DNA from: CALUOB01 sp944322305
GTDB taxonomy: Bacteria > Actinomycetota > Coriobacteriia > Coriobacteriales > Coriobacteriaceae
Length of the DNA stretch: 64,000 nt
Direction of reading: 5' to 3'
NCBI GenBank assembly: GCA_963931605.1
Contig: OZ007031.1
Location: 1,364,001 to 1,428,000 of the forward strand
The translations under genes were made by a program, and so were the position numbers. Numbering within the stretch: the stretch's first letter is position 1; each line of letters starts with the position of its first letter. The notes below the pieces were generated by a model that ran no database searches, was not told where the DNA came from, and saw nothing but the letters and a program-made list of their open reading frames with translations. Positions 15,972 through 24,294 of this stretch are shown here, in pieces.

Positions 15972-17843
15972 CTAGCCCATCAGCCCCGCAGCCACGCTGG
16001 CGAAAGCCACGATCACCCCGACGATGGACTCGCCGCCCAAAAGGCCGCTCGCCACCACCACGCCGGTCTCCTCGGCCGCCTGCGCATCGGTGCCGCGCGC
16101 CGCGCAGGCGCGGTCGTACGCCCAGCGCACCACGGCGCCGAGCGCGGCCGAGAGGCTCATGTAAAACGGCAGGTACACGCCGAGCCCCAGCATCATGGCG
16201 GGGATGCCGGCGCAGTACAGCACCGCGCCGGCCCCAAGGCCCAGCGCAAACGCCGGCACGCTCGGCACGCCGGCCACCATGGTCGCCACCACCTCGGCTT
16301 GCGCCGCCACGAAGGTGCCGTCGCCGCCGAACGCGTCGGTGCCGTAGGCCGCCACCAGCGCCACCAGCACCGCCACGGCAACCACCGCGCCGAGCAGCGC
16401 CCCTACCACCTGGCCGAACCACAGCGTGCGCGGGTCGGTGCCGATGATGCGGCCGGTTTTGAAGTCGCTCATGACGTCGCCGGCCAAACCGCACGCCACC
16501 GCCACGATGCCGGCCACGAAAAACAGCTGCACCTGCGTCACCCGGGCAAACGCCGCAACGAACAGCAGCACGATGAGGCCGAAGATCTCCATGGGGTCGA
16601 TACCCGACTGCCCCACCGACTGGGCGCTCATCACCGCGGTCACAAACGCCATCAGCACGATGACCACGCTCACCACCGGCCCCAACCCCAAGACAACGCA
16701 GGCGATGAGCGCCGCGGCGGCGGCCATGAAGGCAAGCACCCCCGCGTCCGCGCGCGAGAAGGCGTCGAGGAAGCGGGACGCGCGGCGTTGGGCGGGCGAA
16801 ACGCCCGTCCGCCGCCTTTGATTCCGGCCGCGCTGCCAAACCTCCGGGTTAAAGTGCACATCGCCGGGCTCCCTGTCAGTAGCCCTGGAATCGGCAACCT
16901 CATTACCTGGGGTTATGTTCGCAAGATGCTGCGGTCTACTCGGCACACCATGAGTCGTTCGCACTTTAACTCGAAGCTTTGCACCAGAAAGGGCATGGGA
17001 GCGCAACGCGGGCCAGATCACGTCTTTCACCACAACGCCCGCGCCCGATCCCATCATGAGGCCCATGCCCAAGCTGGACACCACGCCCTGCGCGCCCGCC
17101 GTGTCCCACAGCCCCAGCGCAGTGCCGCCCAACGTAATGCCAAACGCCGCCAACACCGCGCCGGCAAACCAAAACGCAATGGAGCGCCCGCCCACCAAAA
17201 AGCCGATGGCCAGCCGCATGGGCGAAAGCTGCACGCCAAAGGCCACGCCGGGCAGCGGCAGCTGCGCCACCATGGACGGGATCCACCCGAGCACGTCGCG
17301 CGCCACGGTCCAGACGCCCGCCGCCGCCATGGAGCCAAAGAGCTTGCGCCCGGTTGAGCCGCCCGCGTGGCTGGCCAGCAGCGTCTCGGCTGCGGCAGTG
17401 CCGATGGGGTACTCCAGGTCGGACTCGTCCACAAAGTGGCGGCGGATCAGCGCCGTGCACACCAAGCCCAGAAGCGTGCCCGCCAGCGCCACGGCAAGCA
17501 TCTCGGGCCAGCTCACCGCCTCGCCGCCGGCGTCGGCACCGCCGCCCGCCGCATGCAAAATCCAGATACCGGGGATGGTGAACGCCAAGCCGCCGGCCAC
17601 CATCGAGCCGGCCGACATGATGACCTGCGTGATATTCGCTTCGTTTAAGCTCGTGCGCCCTACCGCGCGCAGCAGCACCAGCGCGGTGAGCGAGGTAAAG
17701 ATCGTCGGCCACGGCAGCGCGCCCATCTTCAAAGCGGTGTACACCGAGGACGCCGTGATCACAACGCAGCCCACGCAGCCGATAAGCACACCGGCCGCCG
17801 AAAGCTGCCCGCGCAAACCCGCGCGGTCAGATTCCTTGCCCAT
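15972..17843 (-). CDS. OPT-family oligopeptide transporter
   Basis: 623-residue membrane protein with about 14-16 hydrophobic segments, of the OPT/YSL-like prokaryotic group that takes up peptides or metal chelates. Seen: GALPWPTIFTSLTALVLLRAVG near the N-terminus, NEANITQVIMSAGSMVAGGLAF, and SDFKTGRIIGTDPRTLWFGQ in the second half, the most conserved OPT stretch. About residues 280-350 form an unusual hydrophilic loop coded by 16805-16990, where the DNA has lower GC and a pair of inverted repeats (see 16846-16972), as if something had been inserted in frame. GAAGGAG-like sequence precedes the ATG. Confidence 0.88.
   Translation of the reverse strand: MGKESDRAGLRGQLSAAGVLIGCVGCVVITASSVYTALKMGALPWPTIFTSLTALVLLRAVGRTSLNEANITQVIMSAGSMVAGGLAFTIPGIWILHAAGGGADAGGEAVSWPEMLAVALAGTLLGLVCTALIRRHFVDESDLEYPIGTAAAETLLASHAGGSTGRKLFGSMAAAGVWTVARDVLGWIPSMVAQLPLPGVAFGVQLSPMRLAIGFLVGGRSIAFWFAGAVLAAFGITLGGTALGLWDTAGAQGVVSSLGMGLMMGSGAGVVVKDVIWPALRSHALSGAKLRVKVRTTHGVPSRPQHLANITPGNEVADSRATDREPGDVHFNPEVWQRGRNQRRRTGVSPAQRRASRFLDAFSRADAGVLAFMAAAAALIACVVLGLGPVVSVVIVLMAFVTAVMSAQSVGQSGIDPMEIFGLIVLLFVAAFARVTQVQLFFVAGIVAVACGLAGDVMSDFKTGRIIGTDPRTLWFGQVVGALLGAVVAVAVLVALVAAYGTDAFGGDGTFVAAQAEVVATMVAGVPSVPAFALGLGAGAVLYCAGIPAMMLGLGVYLPFYMSLSAALGAVVRWAYDRACAARGTDAQAAEETGVVVASGLLGGESIVGVIVAFASVAAGLMG
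16846..16972. repeat. 127-bp inverted-repeat segment inside the OPT gene
   Basis: GGGTTAAAGTGC (16846-16857) and GCACTTTAACTC (16961-16972) are inverted repeats matching at 11 of 12 bases. The DNA between is poorer in GC than the rest of the gene. The reading frame passes through, giving a charged hydrophilic loop between membrane segments. It resembles a small palindromic element that became part of a protein. Confidence 0.5.
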
Positions 17844-18014
17844 GTTGTTCTCCTTCGTATATCCGCTCCCCCTCTTGGCCGGGGAGTCGGGTTACGGCAG
17901 TCCGTTCAGTATAATGCAGGGCAAGACGCGCGGCTAAAGTTAACAGGGAACGCGCAAGGCCGGCGCACCTAAAACGGCCGCAGAGGCGGGAGCCCAGCAG
18001 AAGCGGAGGAGCAT

Positions 18015-18998
18015 ATGGCCGAGAGAGGCGAGACAGCACCCATCATGGGCGAGAAGCACGTGCTGTGCGTGGATGTTGGCAACACCACCACGCGCTTCGG
18101 CCTGTTCGCCGTGAGCGGCAAGCACGCAGGCCGCGGAGACGCCGGCGCCAACGGCGCCGCGGGCGGCACGCGGAGCCGCGCAGGCGCTGTCGCCGCCGGC
18201 GCCGCTGTGCCCGCGTCGGCCCCCGCCCCCGCGCTAGCCCCCGCGCCGGAGCTTCTCGGCTCGTGCGAGGTCACCACGCGCACGCCGGTCACCGCCGACG
18301 AGGCGCTGATCCAGATCCGCCATGCGCTCGAGCTGCTGCCAGAGGCGCGCCTCGACGGAGCCATCCTCTCCTGCGTGATCCCTGCCGTTACGGCGGCGTG
18401 GCGCAGCGCCTGCGGGCGCGCGTGCGCGGCGCGGGCGCTCATAGTGGGGCCCGGCCTCAAAAGCGGCGTGCCCATGCGCTACGACGACCCCTCTGAGGTG
18501 GGACCCGACCGCGTGGCCGACGTGGTGGCCCTGCGCGAGGCCTACGGCGCGCCGGCGGTGGCCGTCGACCTGGGCACCACGACCACCTTCGAGGTGCTTG
18601 ACGCCGGCGGCGCGTTTGCCGGCGGGGTTATCGCCCCCGGCGTCGCGCTGGGCGCCCGCGCGCTTGCCGAGGCCGCGGCGCGCCTGCCCATGATCGAGCT
18701 GCGCGCCCCCGCGCAGGTGATCGGCCGCAACACGCGCGTCGCCATGCAGTCCGGCCTGGTGCTGGGGGAGGTTGCGCGCATCGACGGCCTGCTTGACGGC
18801 ATCTTGGCAGAGCTGGCGGCAGAGGGCCTCGCCGCGTCAGACGCCGACGGCGGCAACGCGGCCGAACAGCCCTTCCCCATCGTGCTCACCGGTGACGGCG
18901 CGAAAACCATCGCCCGCCTGCTGCGCCACAGCGCCGTGGTTGACGACACGCTCACCCTGCGCGGGCTCGCCCTGCTCTGGATGAGAAACCAACGCTAA
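18015..18998 (+). CDS. coaX: Type III pantothenate kinase
   Basis: Phosphorylates pantothenate in the first step of coenzyme A synthesis. ASKHA fold with the phosphate motif CVDVGNTTTRFGLF (about 18-31), GPDRVADVVA, AVDLGTTTTFEVLD and GGVIAPGVALGARAL. 327 residues is longer than the usual 250-270 because of an Ala/Pro-rich insertion at about residues 36-78 and a short one near 275. GGAG lies before the ATG at 18015; an internal ATG at 18045 is also possible. Confidence 0.93.
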   Translation: MAERGETAPIMGEKHVLCVDVGNTTTRFGLFAVSGKHAGRGDAGANGAAGGTRSRAGAVAAGAAVPASAPAPALAPAPELLGSCEVTTRTPVTADEALIQIRHALELLPEARLDGAILSCVIPAVTAAWRSACGRACAARALIVGPGLKSGVPMRYDDPSEVGPDRVADVVALREAYGAPAVAVDLGTTTTFEVLDAGGAFAGGVIAPGVALGARALAEAAARLPMIELRAPAQVIGRNTRVAMQSGLVLGEVARIDGLLDGILAELAAEGLAASDADGGNAAEQPFPIVLTGDGAKTIARLLRHSAVVDDTLTLRGLALLWMRNQR

Positions 18999-19309
18999 CC
19001 CCGCAGCAAAAAAGCGCCCGGGCGTGCGCGCGAGATGAAACGAACCCGCCCGGGGTTACCCCCGTCCGCCTGACGCCGCGACACCGCCCCGAGCCATCCC
19101 CTCCGCCCGCCGTCGCAGCACCGCCCTCCCTAGGCAGCCGCTCGCGTTTGAGCCGACGGTCGACGAACAAGAAAGCCTCCCCTCTCTCGGACGCTCGTTG
19201 CCCTGTCCGGGAAAGGGGAGGCTCTTCGTTGTCGGAACGCGCGTTGCAGCCCTATGGCGTTGCGCTGCCCAACCCGGCAAAACCCGAAGGCCAGCCGGTG
19301 GGGCCGCGC
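18999..19309. terminator. Gap with shared terminator between coaX and the BI-1 gene
   Basis: 311 bases between convergent genes. AGCCTCCCCT (19174-19183) pairs with AGGGGAGGCT (19214-19223). It probably stops transcription from one or both sides. Nothing else in the stretch can be supported. Confidence 0.5.
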
Positions 19310-20008
19310 TTAGTCGCGGTTGCCGAACAGCGCCAGCAGGCGCAGGAACACGTTGATGATGTCGAGGAACATCTCCACCGCGTACCACAGCGCGTTGGCG
19401 ACCGTGGGAACGTCGGTCGAGGCGCGGTACACGTCGTAGCCGATGAAGCCGCAGAACAGCACGATCACCACGATGTCGGTCACGTTCTGGCTGATGCCCA
19501 TGAACATGAGCACCATCTCGACCACGATCACCGCCAACAACCCGATGCCGACCACGCCTTGGATGCGCGCGAAGAACCGCGGGAACGCCAGCCCCGCCGC
19601 GCCGAACACCGCCACGATGCCGGCCGTGGCCAGAAGCGCCGTGGAAATGCTCTCCAACGAGTACGCCGCAAGCGCCATGGACGTGGTGAAGCCAAACGTC
19701 ACGGTAAAGACCGCGTAGCCGGCCAAGCTGATGCCCAGGCTCTCCTTAGAGCGGCCCACGCTCATGGCGATAAGCCCGCCAAACGTGCCGACCAGCGTGC
19801 CCACGGTGAAGCCAAGGGCGTTTTGGCCGACCGTCTGCAAAAACTCCGGCGTGCTGCTCCACTGGGCGCACGCGCCCATCACGAGAAACGACGCAAGGAT
19901 AAGCCCGGCGAGCAGCGCGTTGTACGCACGCGCCGAAAGCAGCTTGCCGCCCGCGCGCAAGCGCGGCTCCTCGGCAACGGGGCCCTGGTACTGGTTGAGC
20001 TCGTTCAT
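19310..20008 (-). CDS. Bax inhibitor-1/YccA family membrane protein
   Basis: 232 residues from ATG 20008, which has CAGGAGG just upstream; earlier in-frame starts do not. Seven membrane segments, ending LDIINVFLRLLALFGNRD, the C-terminal signature of the BI-1 family, and FCGFIGYDVYRAS, which carries the conserved Asp of the TMBIM proton/calcium gate. Bacterial members are pH-sensitive calcium leak channels or partners of the FtsH protease; which applies here is unknown. Confidence 0.9.
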   Translation of the reverse strand: MNELNQYQGPVAEEPRLRAGGKLLSARAYNALLAGLILASFLVMGACAQWSSTPEFLQTVGQNALGFTVGTLVGTFGGLIAMSVGRSKESLGISLAGYAVFTVTFGFTTSMALAAYSLESISTALLATAGIVAVFGAAGLAFPRFFARIQGVVGIGLLAVIVVEMVLMFMGISQNVTDIVVIVLFCGFIGYDVYRASTDVPTVANALWYAVEMFLDIINVFLRLLALFGNRD

Positions 20009-20249
20009 GGAAACCTCCTGGCCGGGGCTCGGGCGCGCATCGGGCGCGGCACCGGGCGCAACGGCGAACACGGTGTGGCCATGATACCCCATGCGGGCTA
20101 TTTCCATGCCTGCAACACGCCCGCAGGCAGCGAGGCAGCAGGGCCTTCACGTTCATCACAATACGGACAACAAGCGCGGCCGTCCGCGCCCCCTGCCGAC
20201 AACCCCCCCAGTCTGCACCCGCAAGCGAGGCGGGCCCTGCGGCCGACGC

Positions 20250-21193
20250 TTACTTCTCGTCCGACGTGAACGCCTCGGCGAGCAGCGAGACGACGCCGCA
20301 AAACATGCCGCCCACGGGCCAGGCGACCCAGAACCACATGGCCGACGTGCCGGCAGGGTCGAACGCGTCCGGGTCGGGCGAGGTGAGCACCGGCGCAAAC
20401 AGCAGCACGAAGGCAACGATCGTGGCAAAGATCATGATGGCCCCGCAAACGGCCCCGATCTTCTTGTTCTTCTTCTTGCTGGCGAGCATCCCCTCGCGGA
20501 TCTCGTCGCGCACCTGTACCTCCATGATGTCCTCGATCTCGAGCTCCTCGCCTACGGAGCGGTTGTACTCCGCCACGTTGGTGCGGCCGAGCAGCATGCC
20601 GTAATGCATGATGTTCCACACGCCCAGCGCGATGAAGAGCAGCAGGAAGAAGAGGGCGACGTTTTCCAGCGCGCGGTCCTCGCCGAGCACGATGAAAAAG
20701 CCGACGCCCACGAAGATGAGCGCGATACCCGCGACCAGCCCCGTTGAGAACGCTTTGCGGGCACGGGCGCGGTCGTCTTCGGTGTAGAAGTCCTCCACGT
20801 AGGGATGCGCTTTCTGGAAGGCCGTGTGCTCCATGCCGGCCGGCACGAGGAACACCAGCCCCAGCAGGACGCCCGCGAGAACGATGATGACGAACAGCCC
20901 GTCGCGCACACCCACCGACGCAAGGTCAACCGCGCCCTCGAAGAACAGGCCGATCGCGATGCCCACGAGAATGGCGGCAACGCCGGTGGGAACCTTCCAA
21001 GCCATCGTGCGCTGGTGCTCGTCGTAGCCGCAAACGTCGGTGGGCGGCCCGGCGGGCACAGCGGCAGCCGCAGGCTCGGGCGCGCGATCCGTGAGGTCGC
21101 CTTGGACCAAGTCGTCTAAGCTGCATTCGAATATCTGGCAGAGCTTGAGGAGCTTGTCCATCTCGGGATAGCTTTTCGCAGCTTCCCAGTTGG
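20250..21193 (-). pseudogene. C-terminal part of a membrane-anchored XRE regulator, split by the prophage
   Basis: The frame (ATG at 21161 in its middle) holds the second half of an XRE helix-turn-helix domain (NWEAAKSYPEMDKLLKLCQIFECSLDDLV), then four to six membrane helices (for example VAAILVGIAIGLFFEG, LFVIIVLAGVLLGLVFLVP). Codons upstream of 21185 come from the prophage and run to a stop without a start. The missing first part (MSFRENLQHLRATRNMTQEQ to VTNW) is at 55474-55579, at the other end of the prophage and on the same strand. Excision would rebuild a full gene of about 345 residues. In the lysogen, a fragment without the first HTH half could still be made from ATG 21161, though no ribosome binding site is evident. 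Confidence 0.85.
21185..21193. other. attL core
   Basis: CCCAGTTGG, identical to 55474-55482. The flanking codons at both ends spell the XRE recognition helix (RRTVSNWE here, SRQSVTNW at the other end), so the phage end partly imitates the host coding sequence. The true core may be somewhat longer with mismatches. Confidence 0.75.
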
Positions 21194-21216
21194 AGACGGT
21201 TCGTCGGTTGAGCTTG

Positions 21217-22641
21217 TTAGATTGCCTCTGAAACTCGCAGGTCAGGGGCGGTGGTGATTACTTGGAACTTGGGGCGGTCGGGCTGCTGGTACGAATCTGG
21301 TACGAATCGTTCCTCGGTTTGTACCGGGGCTTGTTCCGGTGCTCTCGTGCGGCGTGACGGGCGGACGTGGCGGACCTTGTAGGGGCGGCCCTTCGGGGCG
21401 TCCTCGGCGTGCTTCGCCATGAACTCCTCCTCGGCGCCGATGCTCTGGAAGGCGTCCTCCATGACGTCGGCGGCCTCGCGCTTCTGGTCCATGTTCACGT
21501 GGGTGTAGATGTCCATGGTGATCGTGGCGCTGGCGTGGCCGGCGAGCTCCTGCATCACCTTGGGGTGCACGCCCTGCTGGGCGAGCATCGAGAGGTAGGA
21601 GTGGCGCAGCTCGTGGAGGCACCAGCCGTCCAGGCCGAGGAGCTTGCGGTCGCGCTCCCACCATTTGCCGAAGGTGTCGGGATGCACGCGCTGGGCGTAG
21701 AAGTCGAGCACGACGGGCGTGTCCTCGGTCTGCTCGCTCCAGCCCTTCTTGAGCCCCCGGTGGAGGTAGTTGCGCGTGAGGAAGTACTCCTGCTGGGCCT
21801 TCTTGCGGCGCAGCAGCGCGTCGCAGACGAACTCGGGCATGGGGAGGTTCCTCATGCCGGCGTGGGTCTTCGCCTCCTTGAGGTTGCGGAACGCGTCGAA
21901 GTTGTGGTTGACGGTCAGCACCTTGTTGTCGAAGTCGATGTCTCGCCACGACAGGGCGCAGATCTCGCCGCGGCGGAGCCCCATCGTGATGGCCAGGAAG
22001 TAGCCGATGTCGCACGAGGTCTCGACTTCGAGCTGGTCGACGAGCTGCCGCATGCGAGCCGGCGTGAGGGCCCGCTTCTCCTTGGTGTCTACCTTTGGCG
22101 TCGCCACCTTGTCGATGGGGTTGCGCACGATGACCTCGCGCTCAACGAGGTCGCGGAACATGAGGTCGAGGGTCTTGTTGATCTGGTTCAGGTAGGCCCC
22201 GCTCGACGGCTTTCCCGAAAGCGTGTCGCCCTGGCGCATCGCCGCGTACATGTCCTCGATCATCTCGGGCGTGATGAGGGCGACTTCGGCCTTGCCGATG
22301 TGGCGGGAGACGGCCTTGAAGCAGCGGCGGTAGCGCAGCTGGGTGTTCTGCGAGAACTCGCCGGAGAGGTCGCGCCGCTCCATGAAGTCGGCGGCACACT
22401 CCTCGAAGGTGGTGCCGGTGCGCTTCCAGACGCGGTCGTCCTCGATCTCCTCGATGAAGTCGCGCAGGGCCTTCTTGGCCTGGGTGTAGGTCATGTCGTT
22501 GACGCGGCGCGTGCGGGTCTTGTACTTGCCCGTGCGCGGGTCGAGGCCCACGGGGACGCGCAGCTGCCACTTGCGGCACTTGGACTTGGGCTTGTCCTTC
22601 TCGAGCTGGACGATGGTGCCCTCTCCGATCACCTTGGCCAT
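21217..22641 (-). CDS. int: Tyrosine integrase
   Basis: 474 residues from ATG 22641 after GAGGAGGT. Arm-binding N-terminus and SAM-like core-binding domain (about 75-175), then the catalytic domain with Arg in GLRRGEIC (about 223), His343/Arg346 in LHELRHSYL, His369 in AGHAS and the nucleophile Tyr379 in MDIYTHV. It excises and inserts the prophage DNA at the split XRE gene. An open frame continues upstream to 23766 in other-frame DNA of the repressor and is rejected. The 3' end carries the arm-type repeats (21288-21307) and stops 24 bases from the core site. Confidence 0.95.
   Translation of the reverse strand: MAKVIGEGTIVQLEKDKPKSKCRKWQLRVPVGLDPRTGKYKTRTRRVNDMTYTQAKKALRDFIEEIEDDRVWKRTGTTFEECAADFMERRDLSGEFSQNTQLRYRRCFKAVSRHIGKAEVALITPEMIEDMYAAMRQGDTLSGKPSSGAYLNQINKTLDLMFRDLVEREVIVRNPIDKVATPKVDTKEKRALTPARMRQLVDQLEVETSCDIGYFLAITMGLRRGEICALSWRDIDFDNKVLTVNHNFDAFRNLKEAKTHAGMRNLPMPEFVCDALLRRKKAQQEYFLTRNYLHRGLKKGWSEQTEDTPVVLDFYAQRVHPDTFGKWWERDRKLLGLDGWCLHELRHSYLSMLAQQGVHPKVMQELAGHASATITMDIYTHVNMDQKREAADVMEDAFQSIGAEEEFMAKHAEDAPKGRPYKVRHVRPSRRTRAPEQAPVQTEERFVPDSYQQPDRPKFQVITTAPDLRVSEAI
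21288..21307. repeat. Arm-type integrase sites, left
   Basis: Two GGTACGAAT copies (21288-21296 and 21299-21307), 11 bp apart, about 100 bp inside attL. The same motif occurs twice at 55325-55344 inside attR, which suits binding by the integrase N-terminal domain. Confidence 0.6.
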
Positions 22642-22751
22642 GTTTAGCACCTCCTCTCGAGGAGGCGGGCAGCGGTTTGATGGCTGATGGGCATTGCCGC
22701 GCGGTATGCGCAGATGGCGGCGCCTGTGGCCGCATGGTCGGTCGATGGCAT

Positions 22752-22779
22752 ATAATGTCACCGGTCCTTTCCTTGTCAG
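22752..22779 (-). promoter_or_regulatory. Probable integrase promoter
   Basis: On the minus strand CTGACA (complement of 22774-22779) and CATTAT (complement of 22752-22757) are spaced 16 bp and would start transcription about 100 bases before integrase. It lies in the 220-bp gap between integrase and repressor. Confidence 0.45.
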
Positions 22780-22861
22780 TGCTTGGTTGGGACTGTCTTT
22801 GGGCTCGCGGGAGGTACCAGCTCCTGCGGGCCCGTATTGTTTGTGCGATGCCTCCTTCCTG

Positions 22862-23659
22862 TTAGCCGCGGTTGTTGTCGAACGAGCCGCCGAGGCCGTG
22901 GGCGAAGGCGTTGCGGCGCCGGCGCATGCCGTCGTAGGCGGACGTGATGCCCTCCAGAACCTCGCGGTCTCGCTCCTCGTACTGCGCGGAGAGCATGTTG
23001 GAGAGCTTGTAGCAGGCGAGCTCGATCGACAGGGGCTCCTTGGGCTTCGTGTCGCGTATGAGGAAGCGCTCGCCCGCCACCTCGAACTCCCAGCCGTTGT
23101 CGCGGGCGTTGCGGCGCCCTGCGCTCTCCGCCATGTCGAGGGCGTCGGCGATCTCGCGGTCGCGCTCGTCGGCGAGGCGCGTCTCCACGAACTCGAGGAA
23201 CCGCGCGCGCAGGGCGTCGGCGTCGCCGAGCGACACCAGGTCGATGAAGTCGGCTTCGCCCGAGCCCATGGACTCGTAGAACTGGCGGCTGTACTGCTGG
23301 ACGAGCTCCTCGTAGCGACGCTGGTCCTGCGCGCGGTCGCGCGCCTGCTCCTTGCCGTCCTTGTACTGGATGTAGTCGAGGTAGTCGTCGAGCAGGCCCT
23401 TGTTCTTGTCGGACAGGGCGTCGTAGACGCGCTGCACGGGGCCGCGCATCTCGCTGGGCTTGATGGGCGTGCGGCCGACGACGGCGTCGATGGTGCAGCC
23501 GAGGAAGTCGGCGATGATCCAGGCGCGCTCGATGGGGATCTTGGCGGGCTCCTGCTCGTAGCGGGTGTAGGTGGGTGCGGGTATGTCCACCGCCTCGGCG
23601 AAGTCCTTTGCCGTGCGGTATCCCGCCTCCTTCCTGAGATTTTGCAGGCTGTTAGGCAC
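22862..23659 (-). CDS. Phage repressor-like XRE-family regulator
   Basis: 265 residues. N-terminal helix-turn-helix: LQNLRKEAGYRTAKDFAEAVDIPAPTYTRYEQ (about 5-36), followed by a long helical, highly charged region rich in Arg, Asp and Glu that may form a coiled coil. No LexA/CI-type peptidase motif is evident, so induction would need another route. It is transcribed with integrase and away from the excisionase-like and replication genes, the usual place of a lysogeny repressor. GGCCGAGCC lies before the ATG with no strong ribosome binding site. Confidence 0.75.
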   Translation of the reverse strand: MPNSLQNLRKEAGYRTAKDFAEAVDIPAPTYTRYEQEPAKIPIERAWIIADFLGCTIDAVVGRTPIKPSEMRGPVQRVYDALSDKNKGLLDDYLDYIQYKDGKEQARDRAQDQRRYEELVQQYSRQFYESMGSGEADFIDLVSLGDADALRARFLEFVETRLADERDREIADALDMAESAGRRNARDNGWEFEVAGERFLIRDTKPKEPLSIELACYKLSNMLSAQYEERDREVLEGITSAYDGMRRRRNAFAHGLGGSFDNNRG

Positions 23660-23895
23660 GGCTCGGCCCTCCTCGGATGCGTGCGTCCTATGGAGGCCCG
23701 ATACGTAGAGATGCCTCCTGTAGTATCCGTTGGAATCATATTACAACATTGAGAATCACCAAGCAACCAGTTTTACAATCATTGGGCGAGTTTGTATCGC
23801 AATGTGATTCTAAGCGTGGTAATGTAGCGCGTACGGACGGGGGACGCAAGGGAGCCCTCGCGAGGGCGCGGCTTTGCCGCAGGAAGGGAGGGGTC
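23660..23895. promoter_or_regulatory. Divergent lysogeny control region
   Basis: The AT-rich stretch about 23725-23825 lies between the repressor and the excisionase-like gene. GAATCATATTACAA (23733-23746) and TCGCAATGTGATTC (23797-23810) are inverted repeats matching at 11 of 14 bases, and related ATTGAGAATCAC lies between them, so they are operator candidates. On the minus strand TTGCTT and TAATAT spaced 17 bp fit the repressor promoter. Confidence 0.6.
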
Positions 23896-24111
23896 ATGGT
23901 CAGGAGCTTCCACGAGCTGCCGCTGCTGATGACGCCGAAGCAGCTTGCCGACGCGACCGGAGAGCACGTGAACTCTATACGGCGAAGCATCGCCGCCGGG
24001 CGGATTCCGGCGGACAAGGTCGACGGGCGGATCTACATCTGCAGGGATCTGGTGTTCCCGAACACAGCGAAGGGAATGGTGGGGCATGGCGACGACGCGC
24101 GCGCCCGCTGA
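23896..24111 (+). CDS. Excisionase-like small HTH protein
   Basis: 71 residues, ATG 23896 after GGAAGGGAGG. The core LMTPKQLADATGEHVNSIRRSIAAGRIPADKVDGRIYICRD is a MerR/HTH_17-type winged helix found in excisionases and small phage regulators. It is the first rightward early gene, facing the repressor, which suits a role in excision or as an anti-repressor. Longer upstream starts have no ribosome binding site. Confidence 0.75.
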   Translation: MVRSFHELPLLMTPKQLADATGEHVNSIRRSIAAGRIPADKVDGRIYICRDLVFPNTAKGMVGHGDDARAR

Positions 24112-24294
24112 GCGGTGGCGGCCGGGTGCCGGTGCGGGGGCGCTTGCAGGCGCGCCCGGATGCGGCGGACCGGTCGGATACGGCCCCGAAGGGGCGGCGA
24201 GCGCGGTTGCAGCCACGCCCGCCGCGATGAAGATTCCTGGCGGGATTCTTCGGGGAGACAGTGTAGCGCATACGGCGACGGGCGGTGCTTCTCC

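Noticed and set aside
22642..23766. Upstream extension of the integrase frame to 849 codons
   Set aside because: The extension overlaps the repressor gene in another frame, looks like low-complexity Arg/Ser/Pro sequence, and the ATG at 22641 has a strong ribosome binding site.
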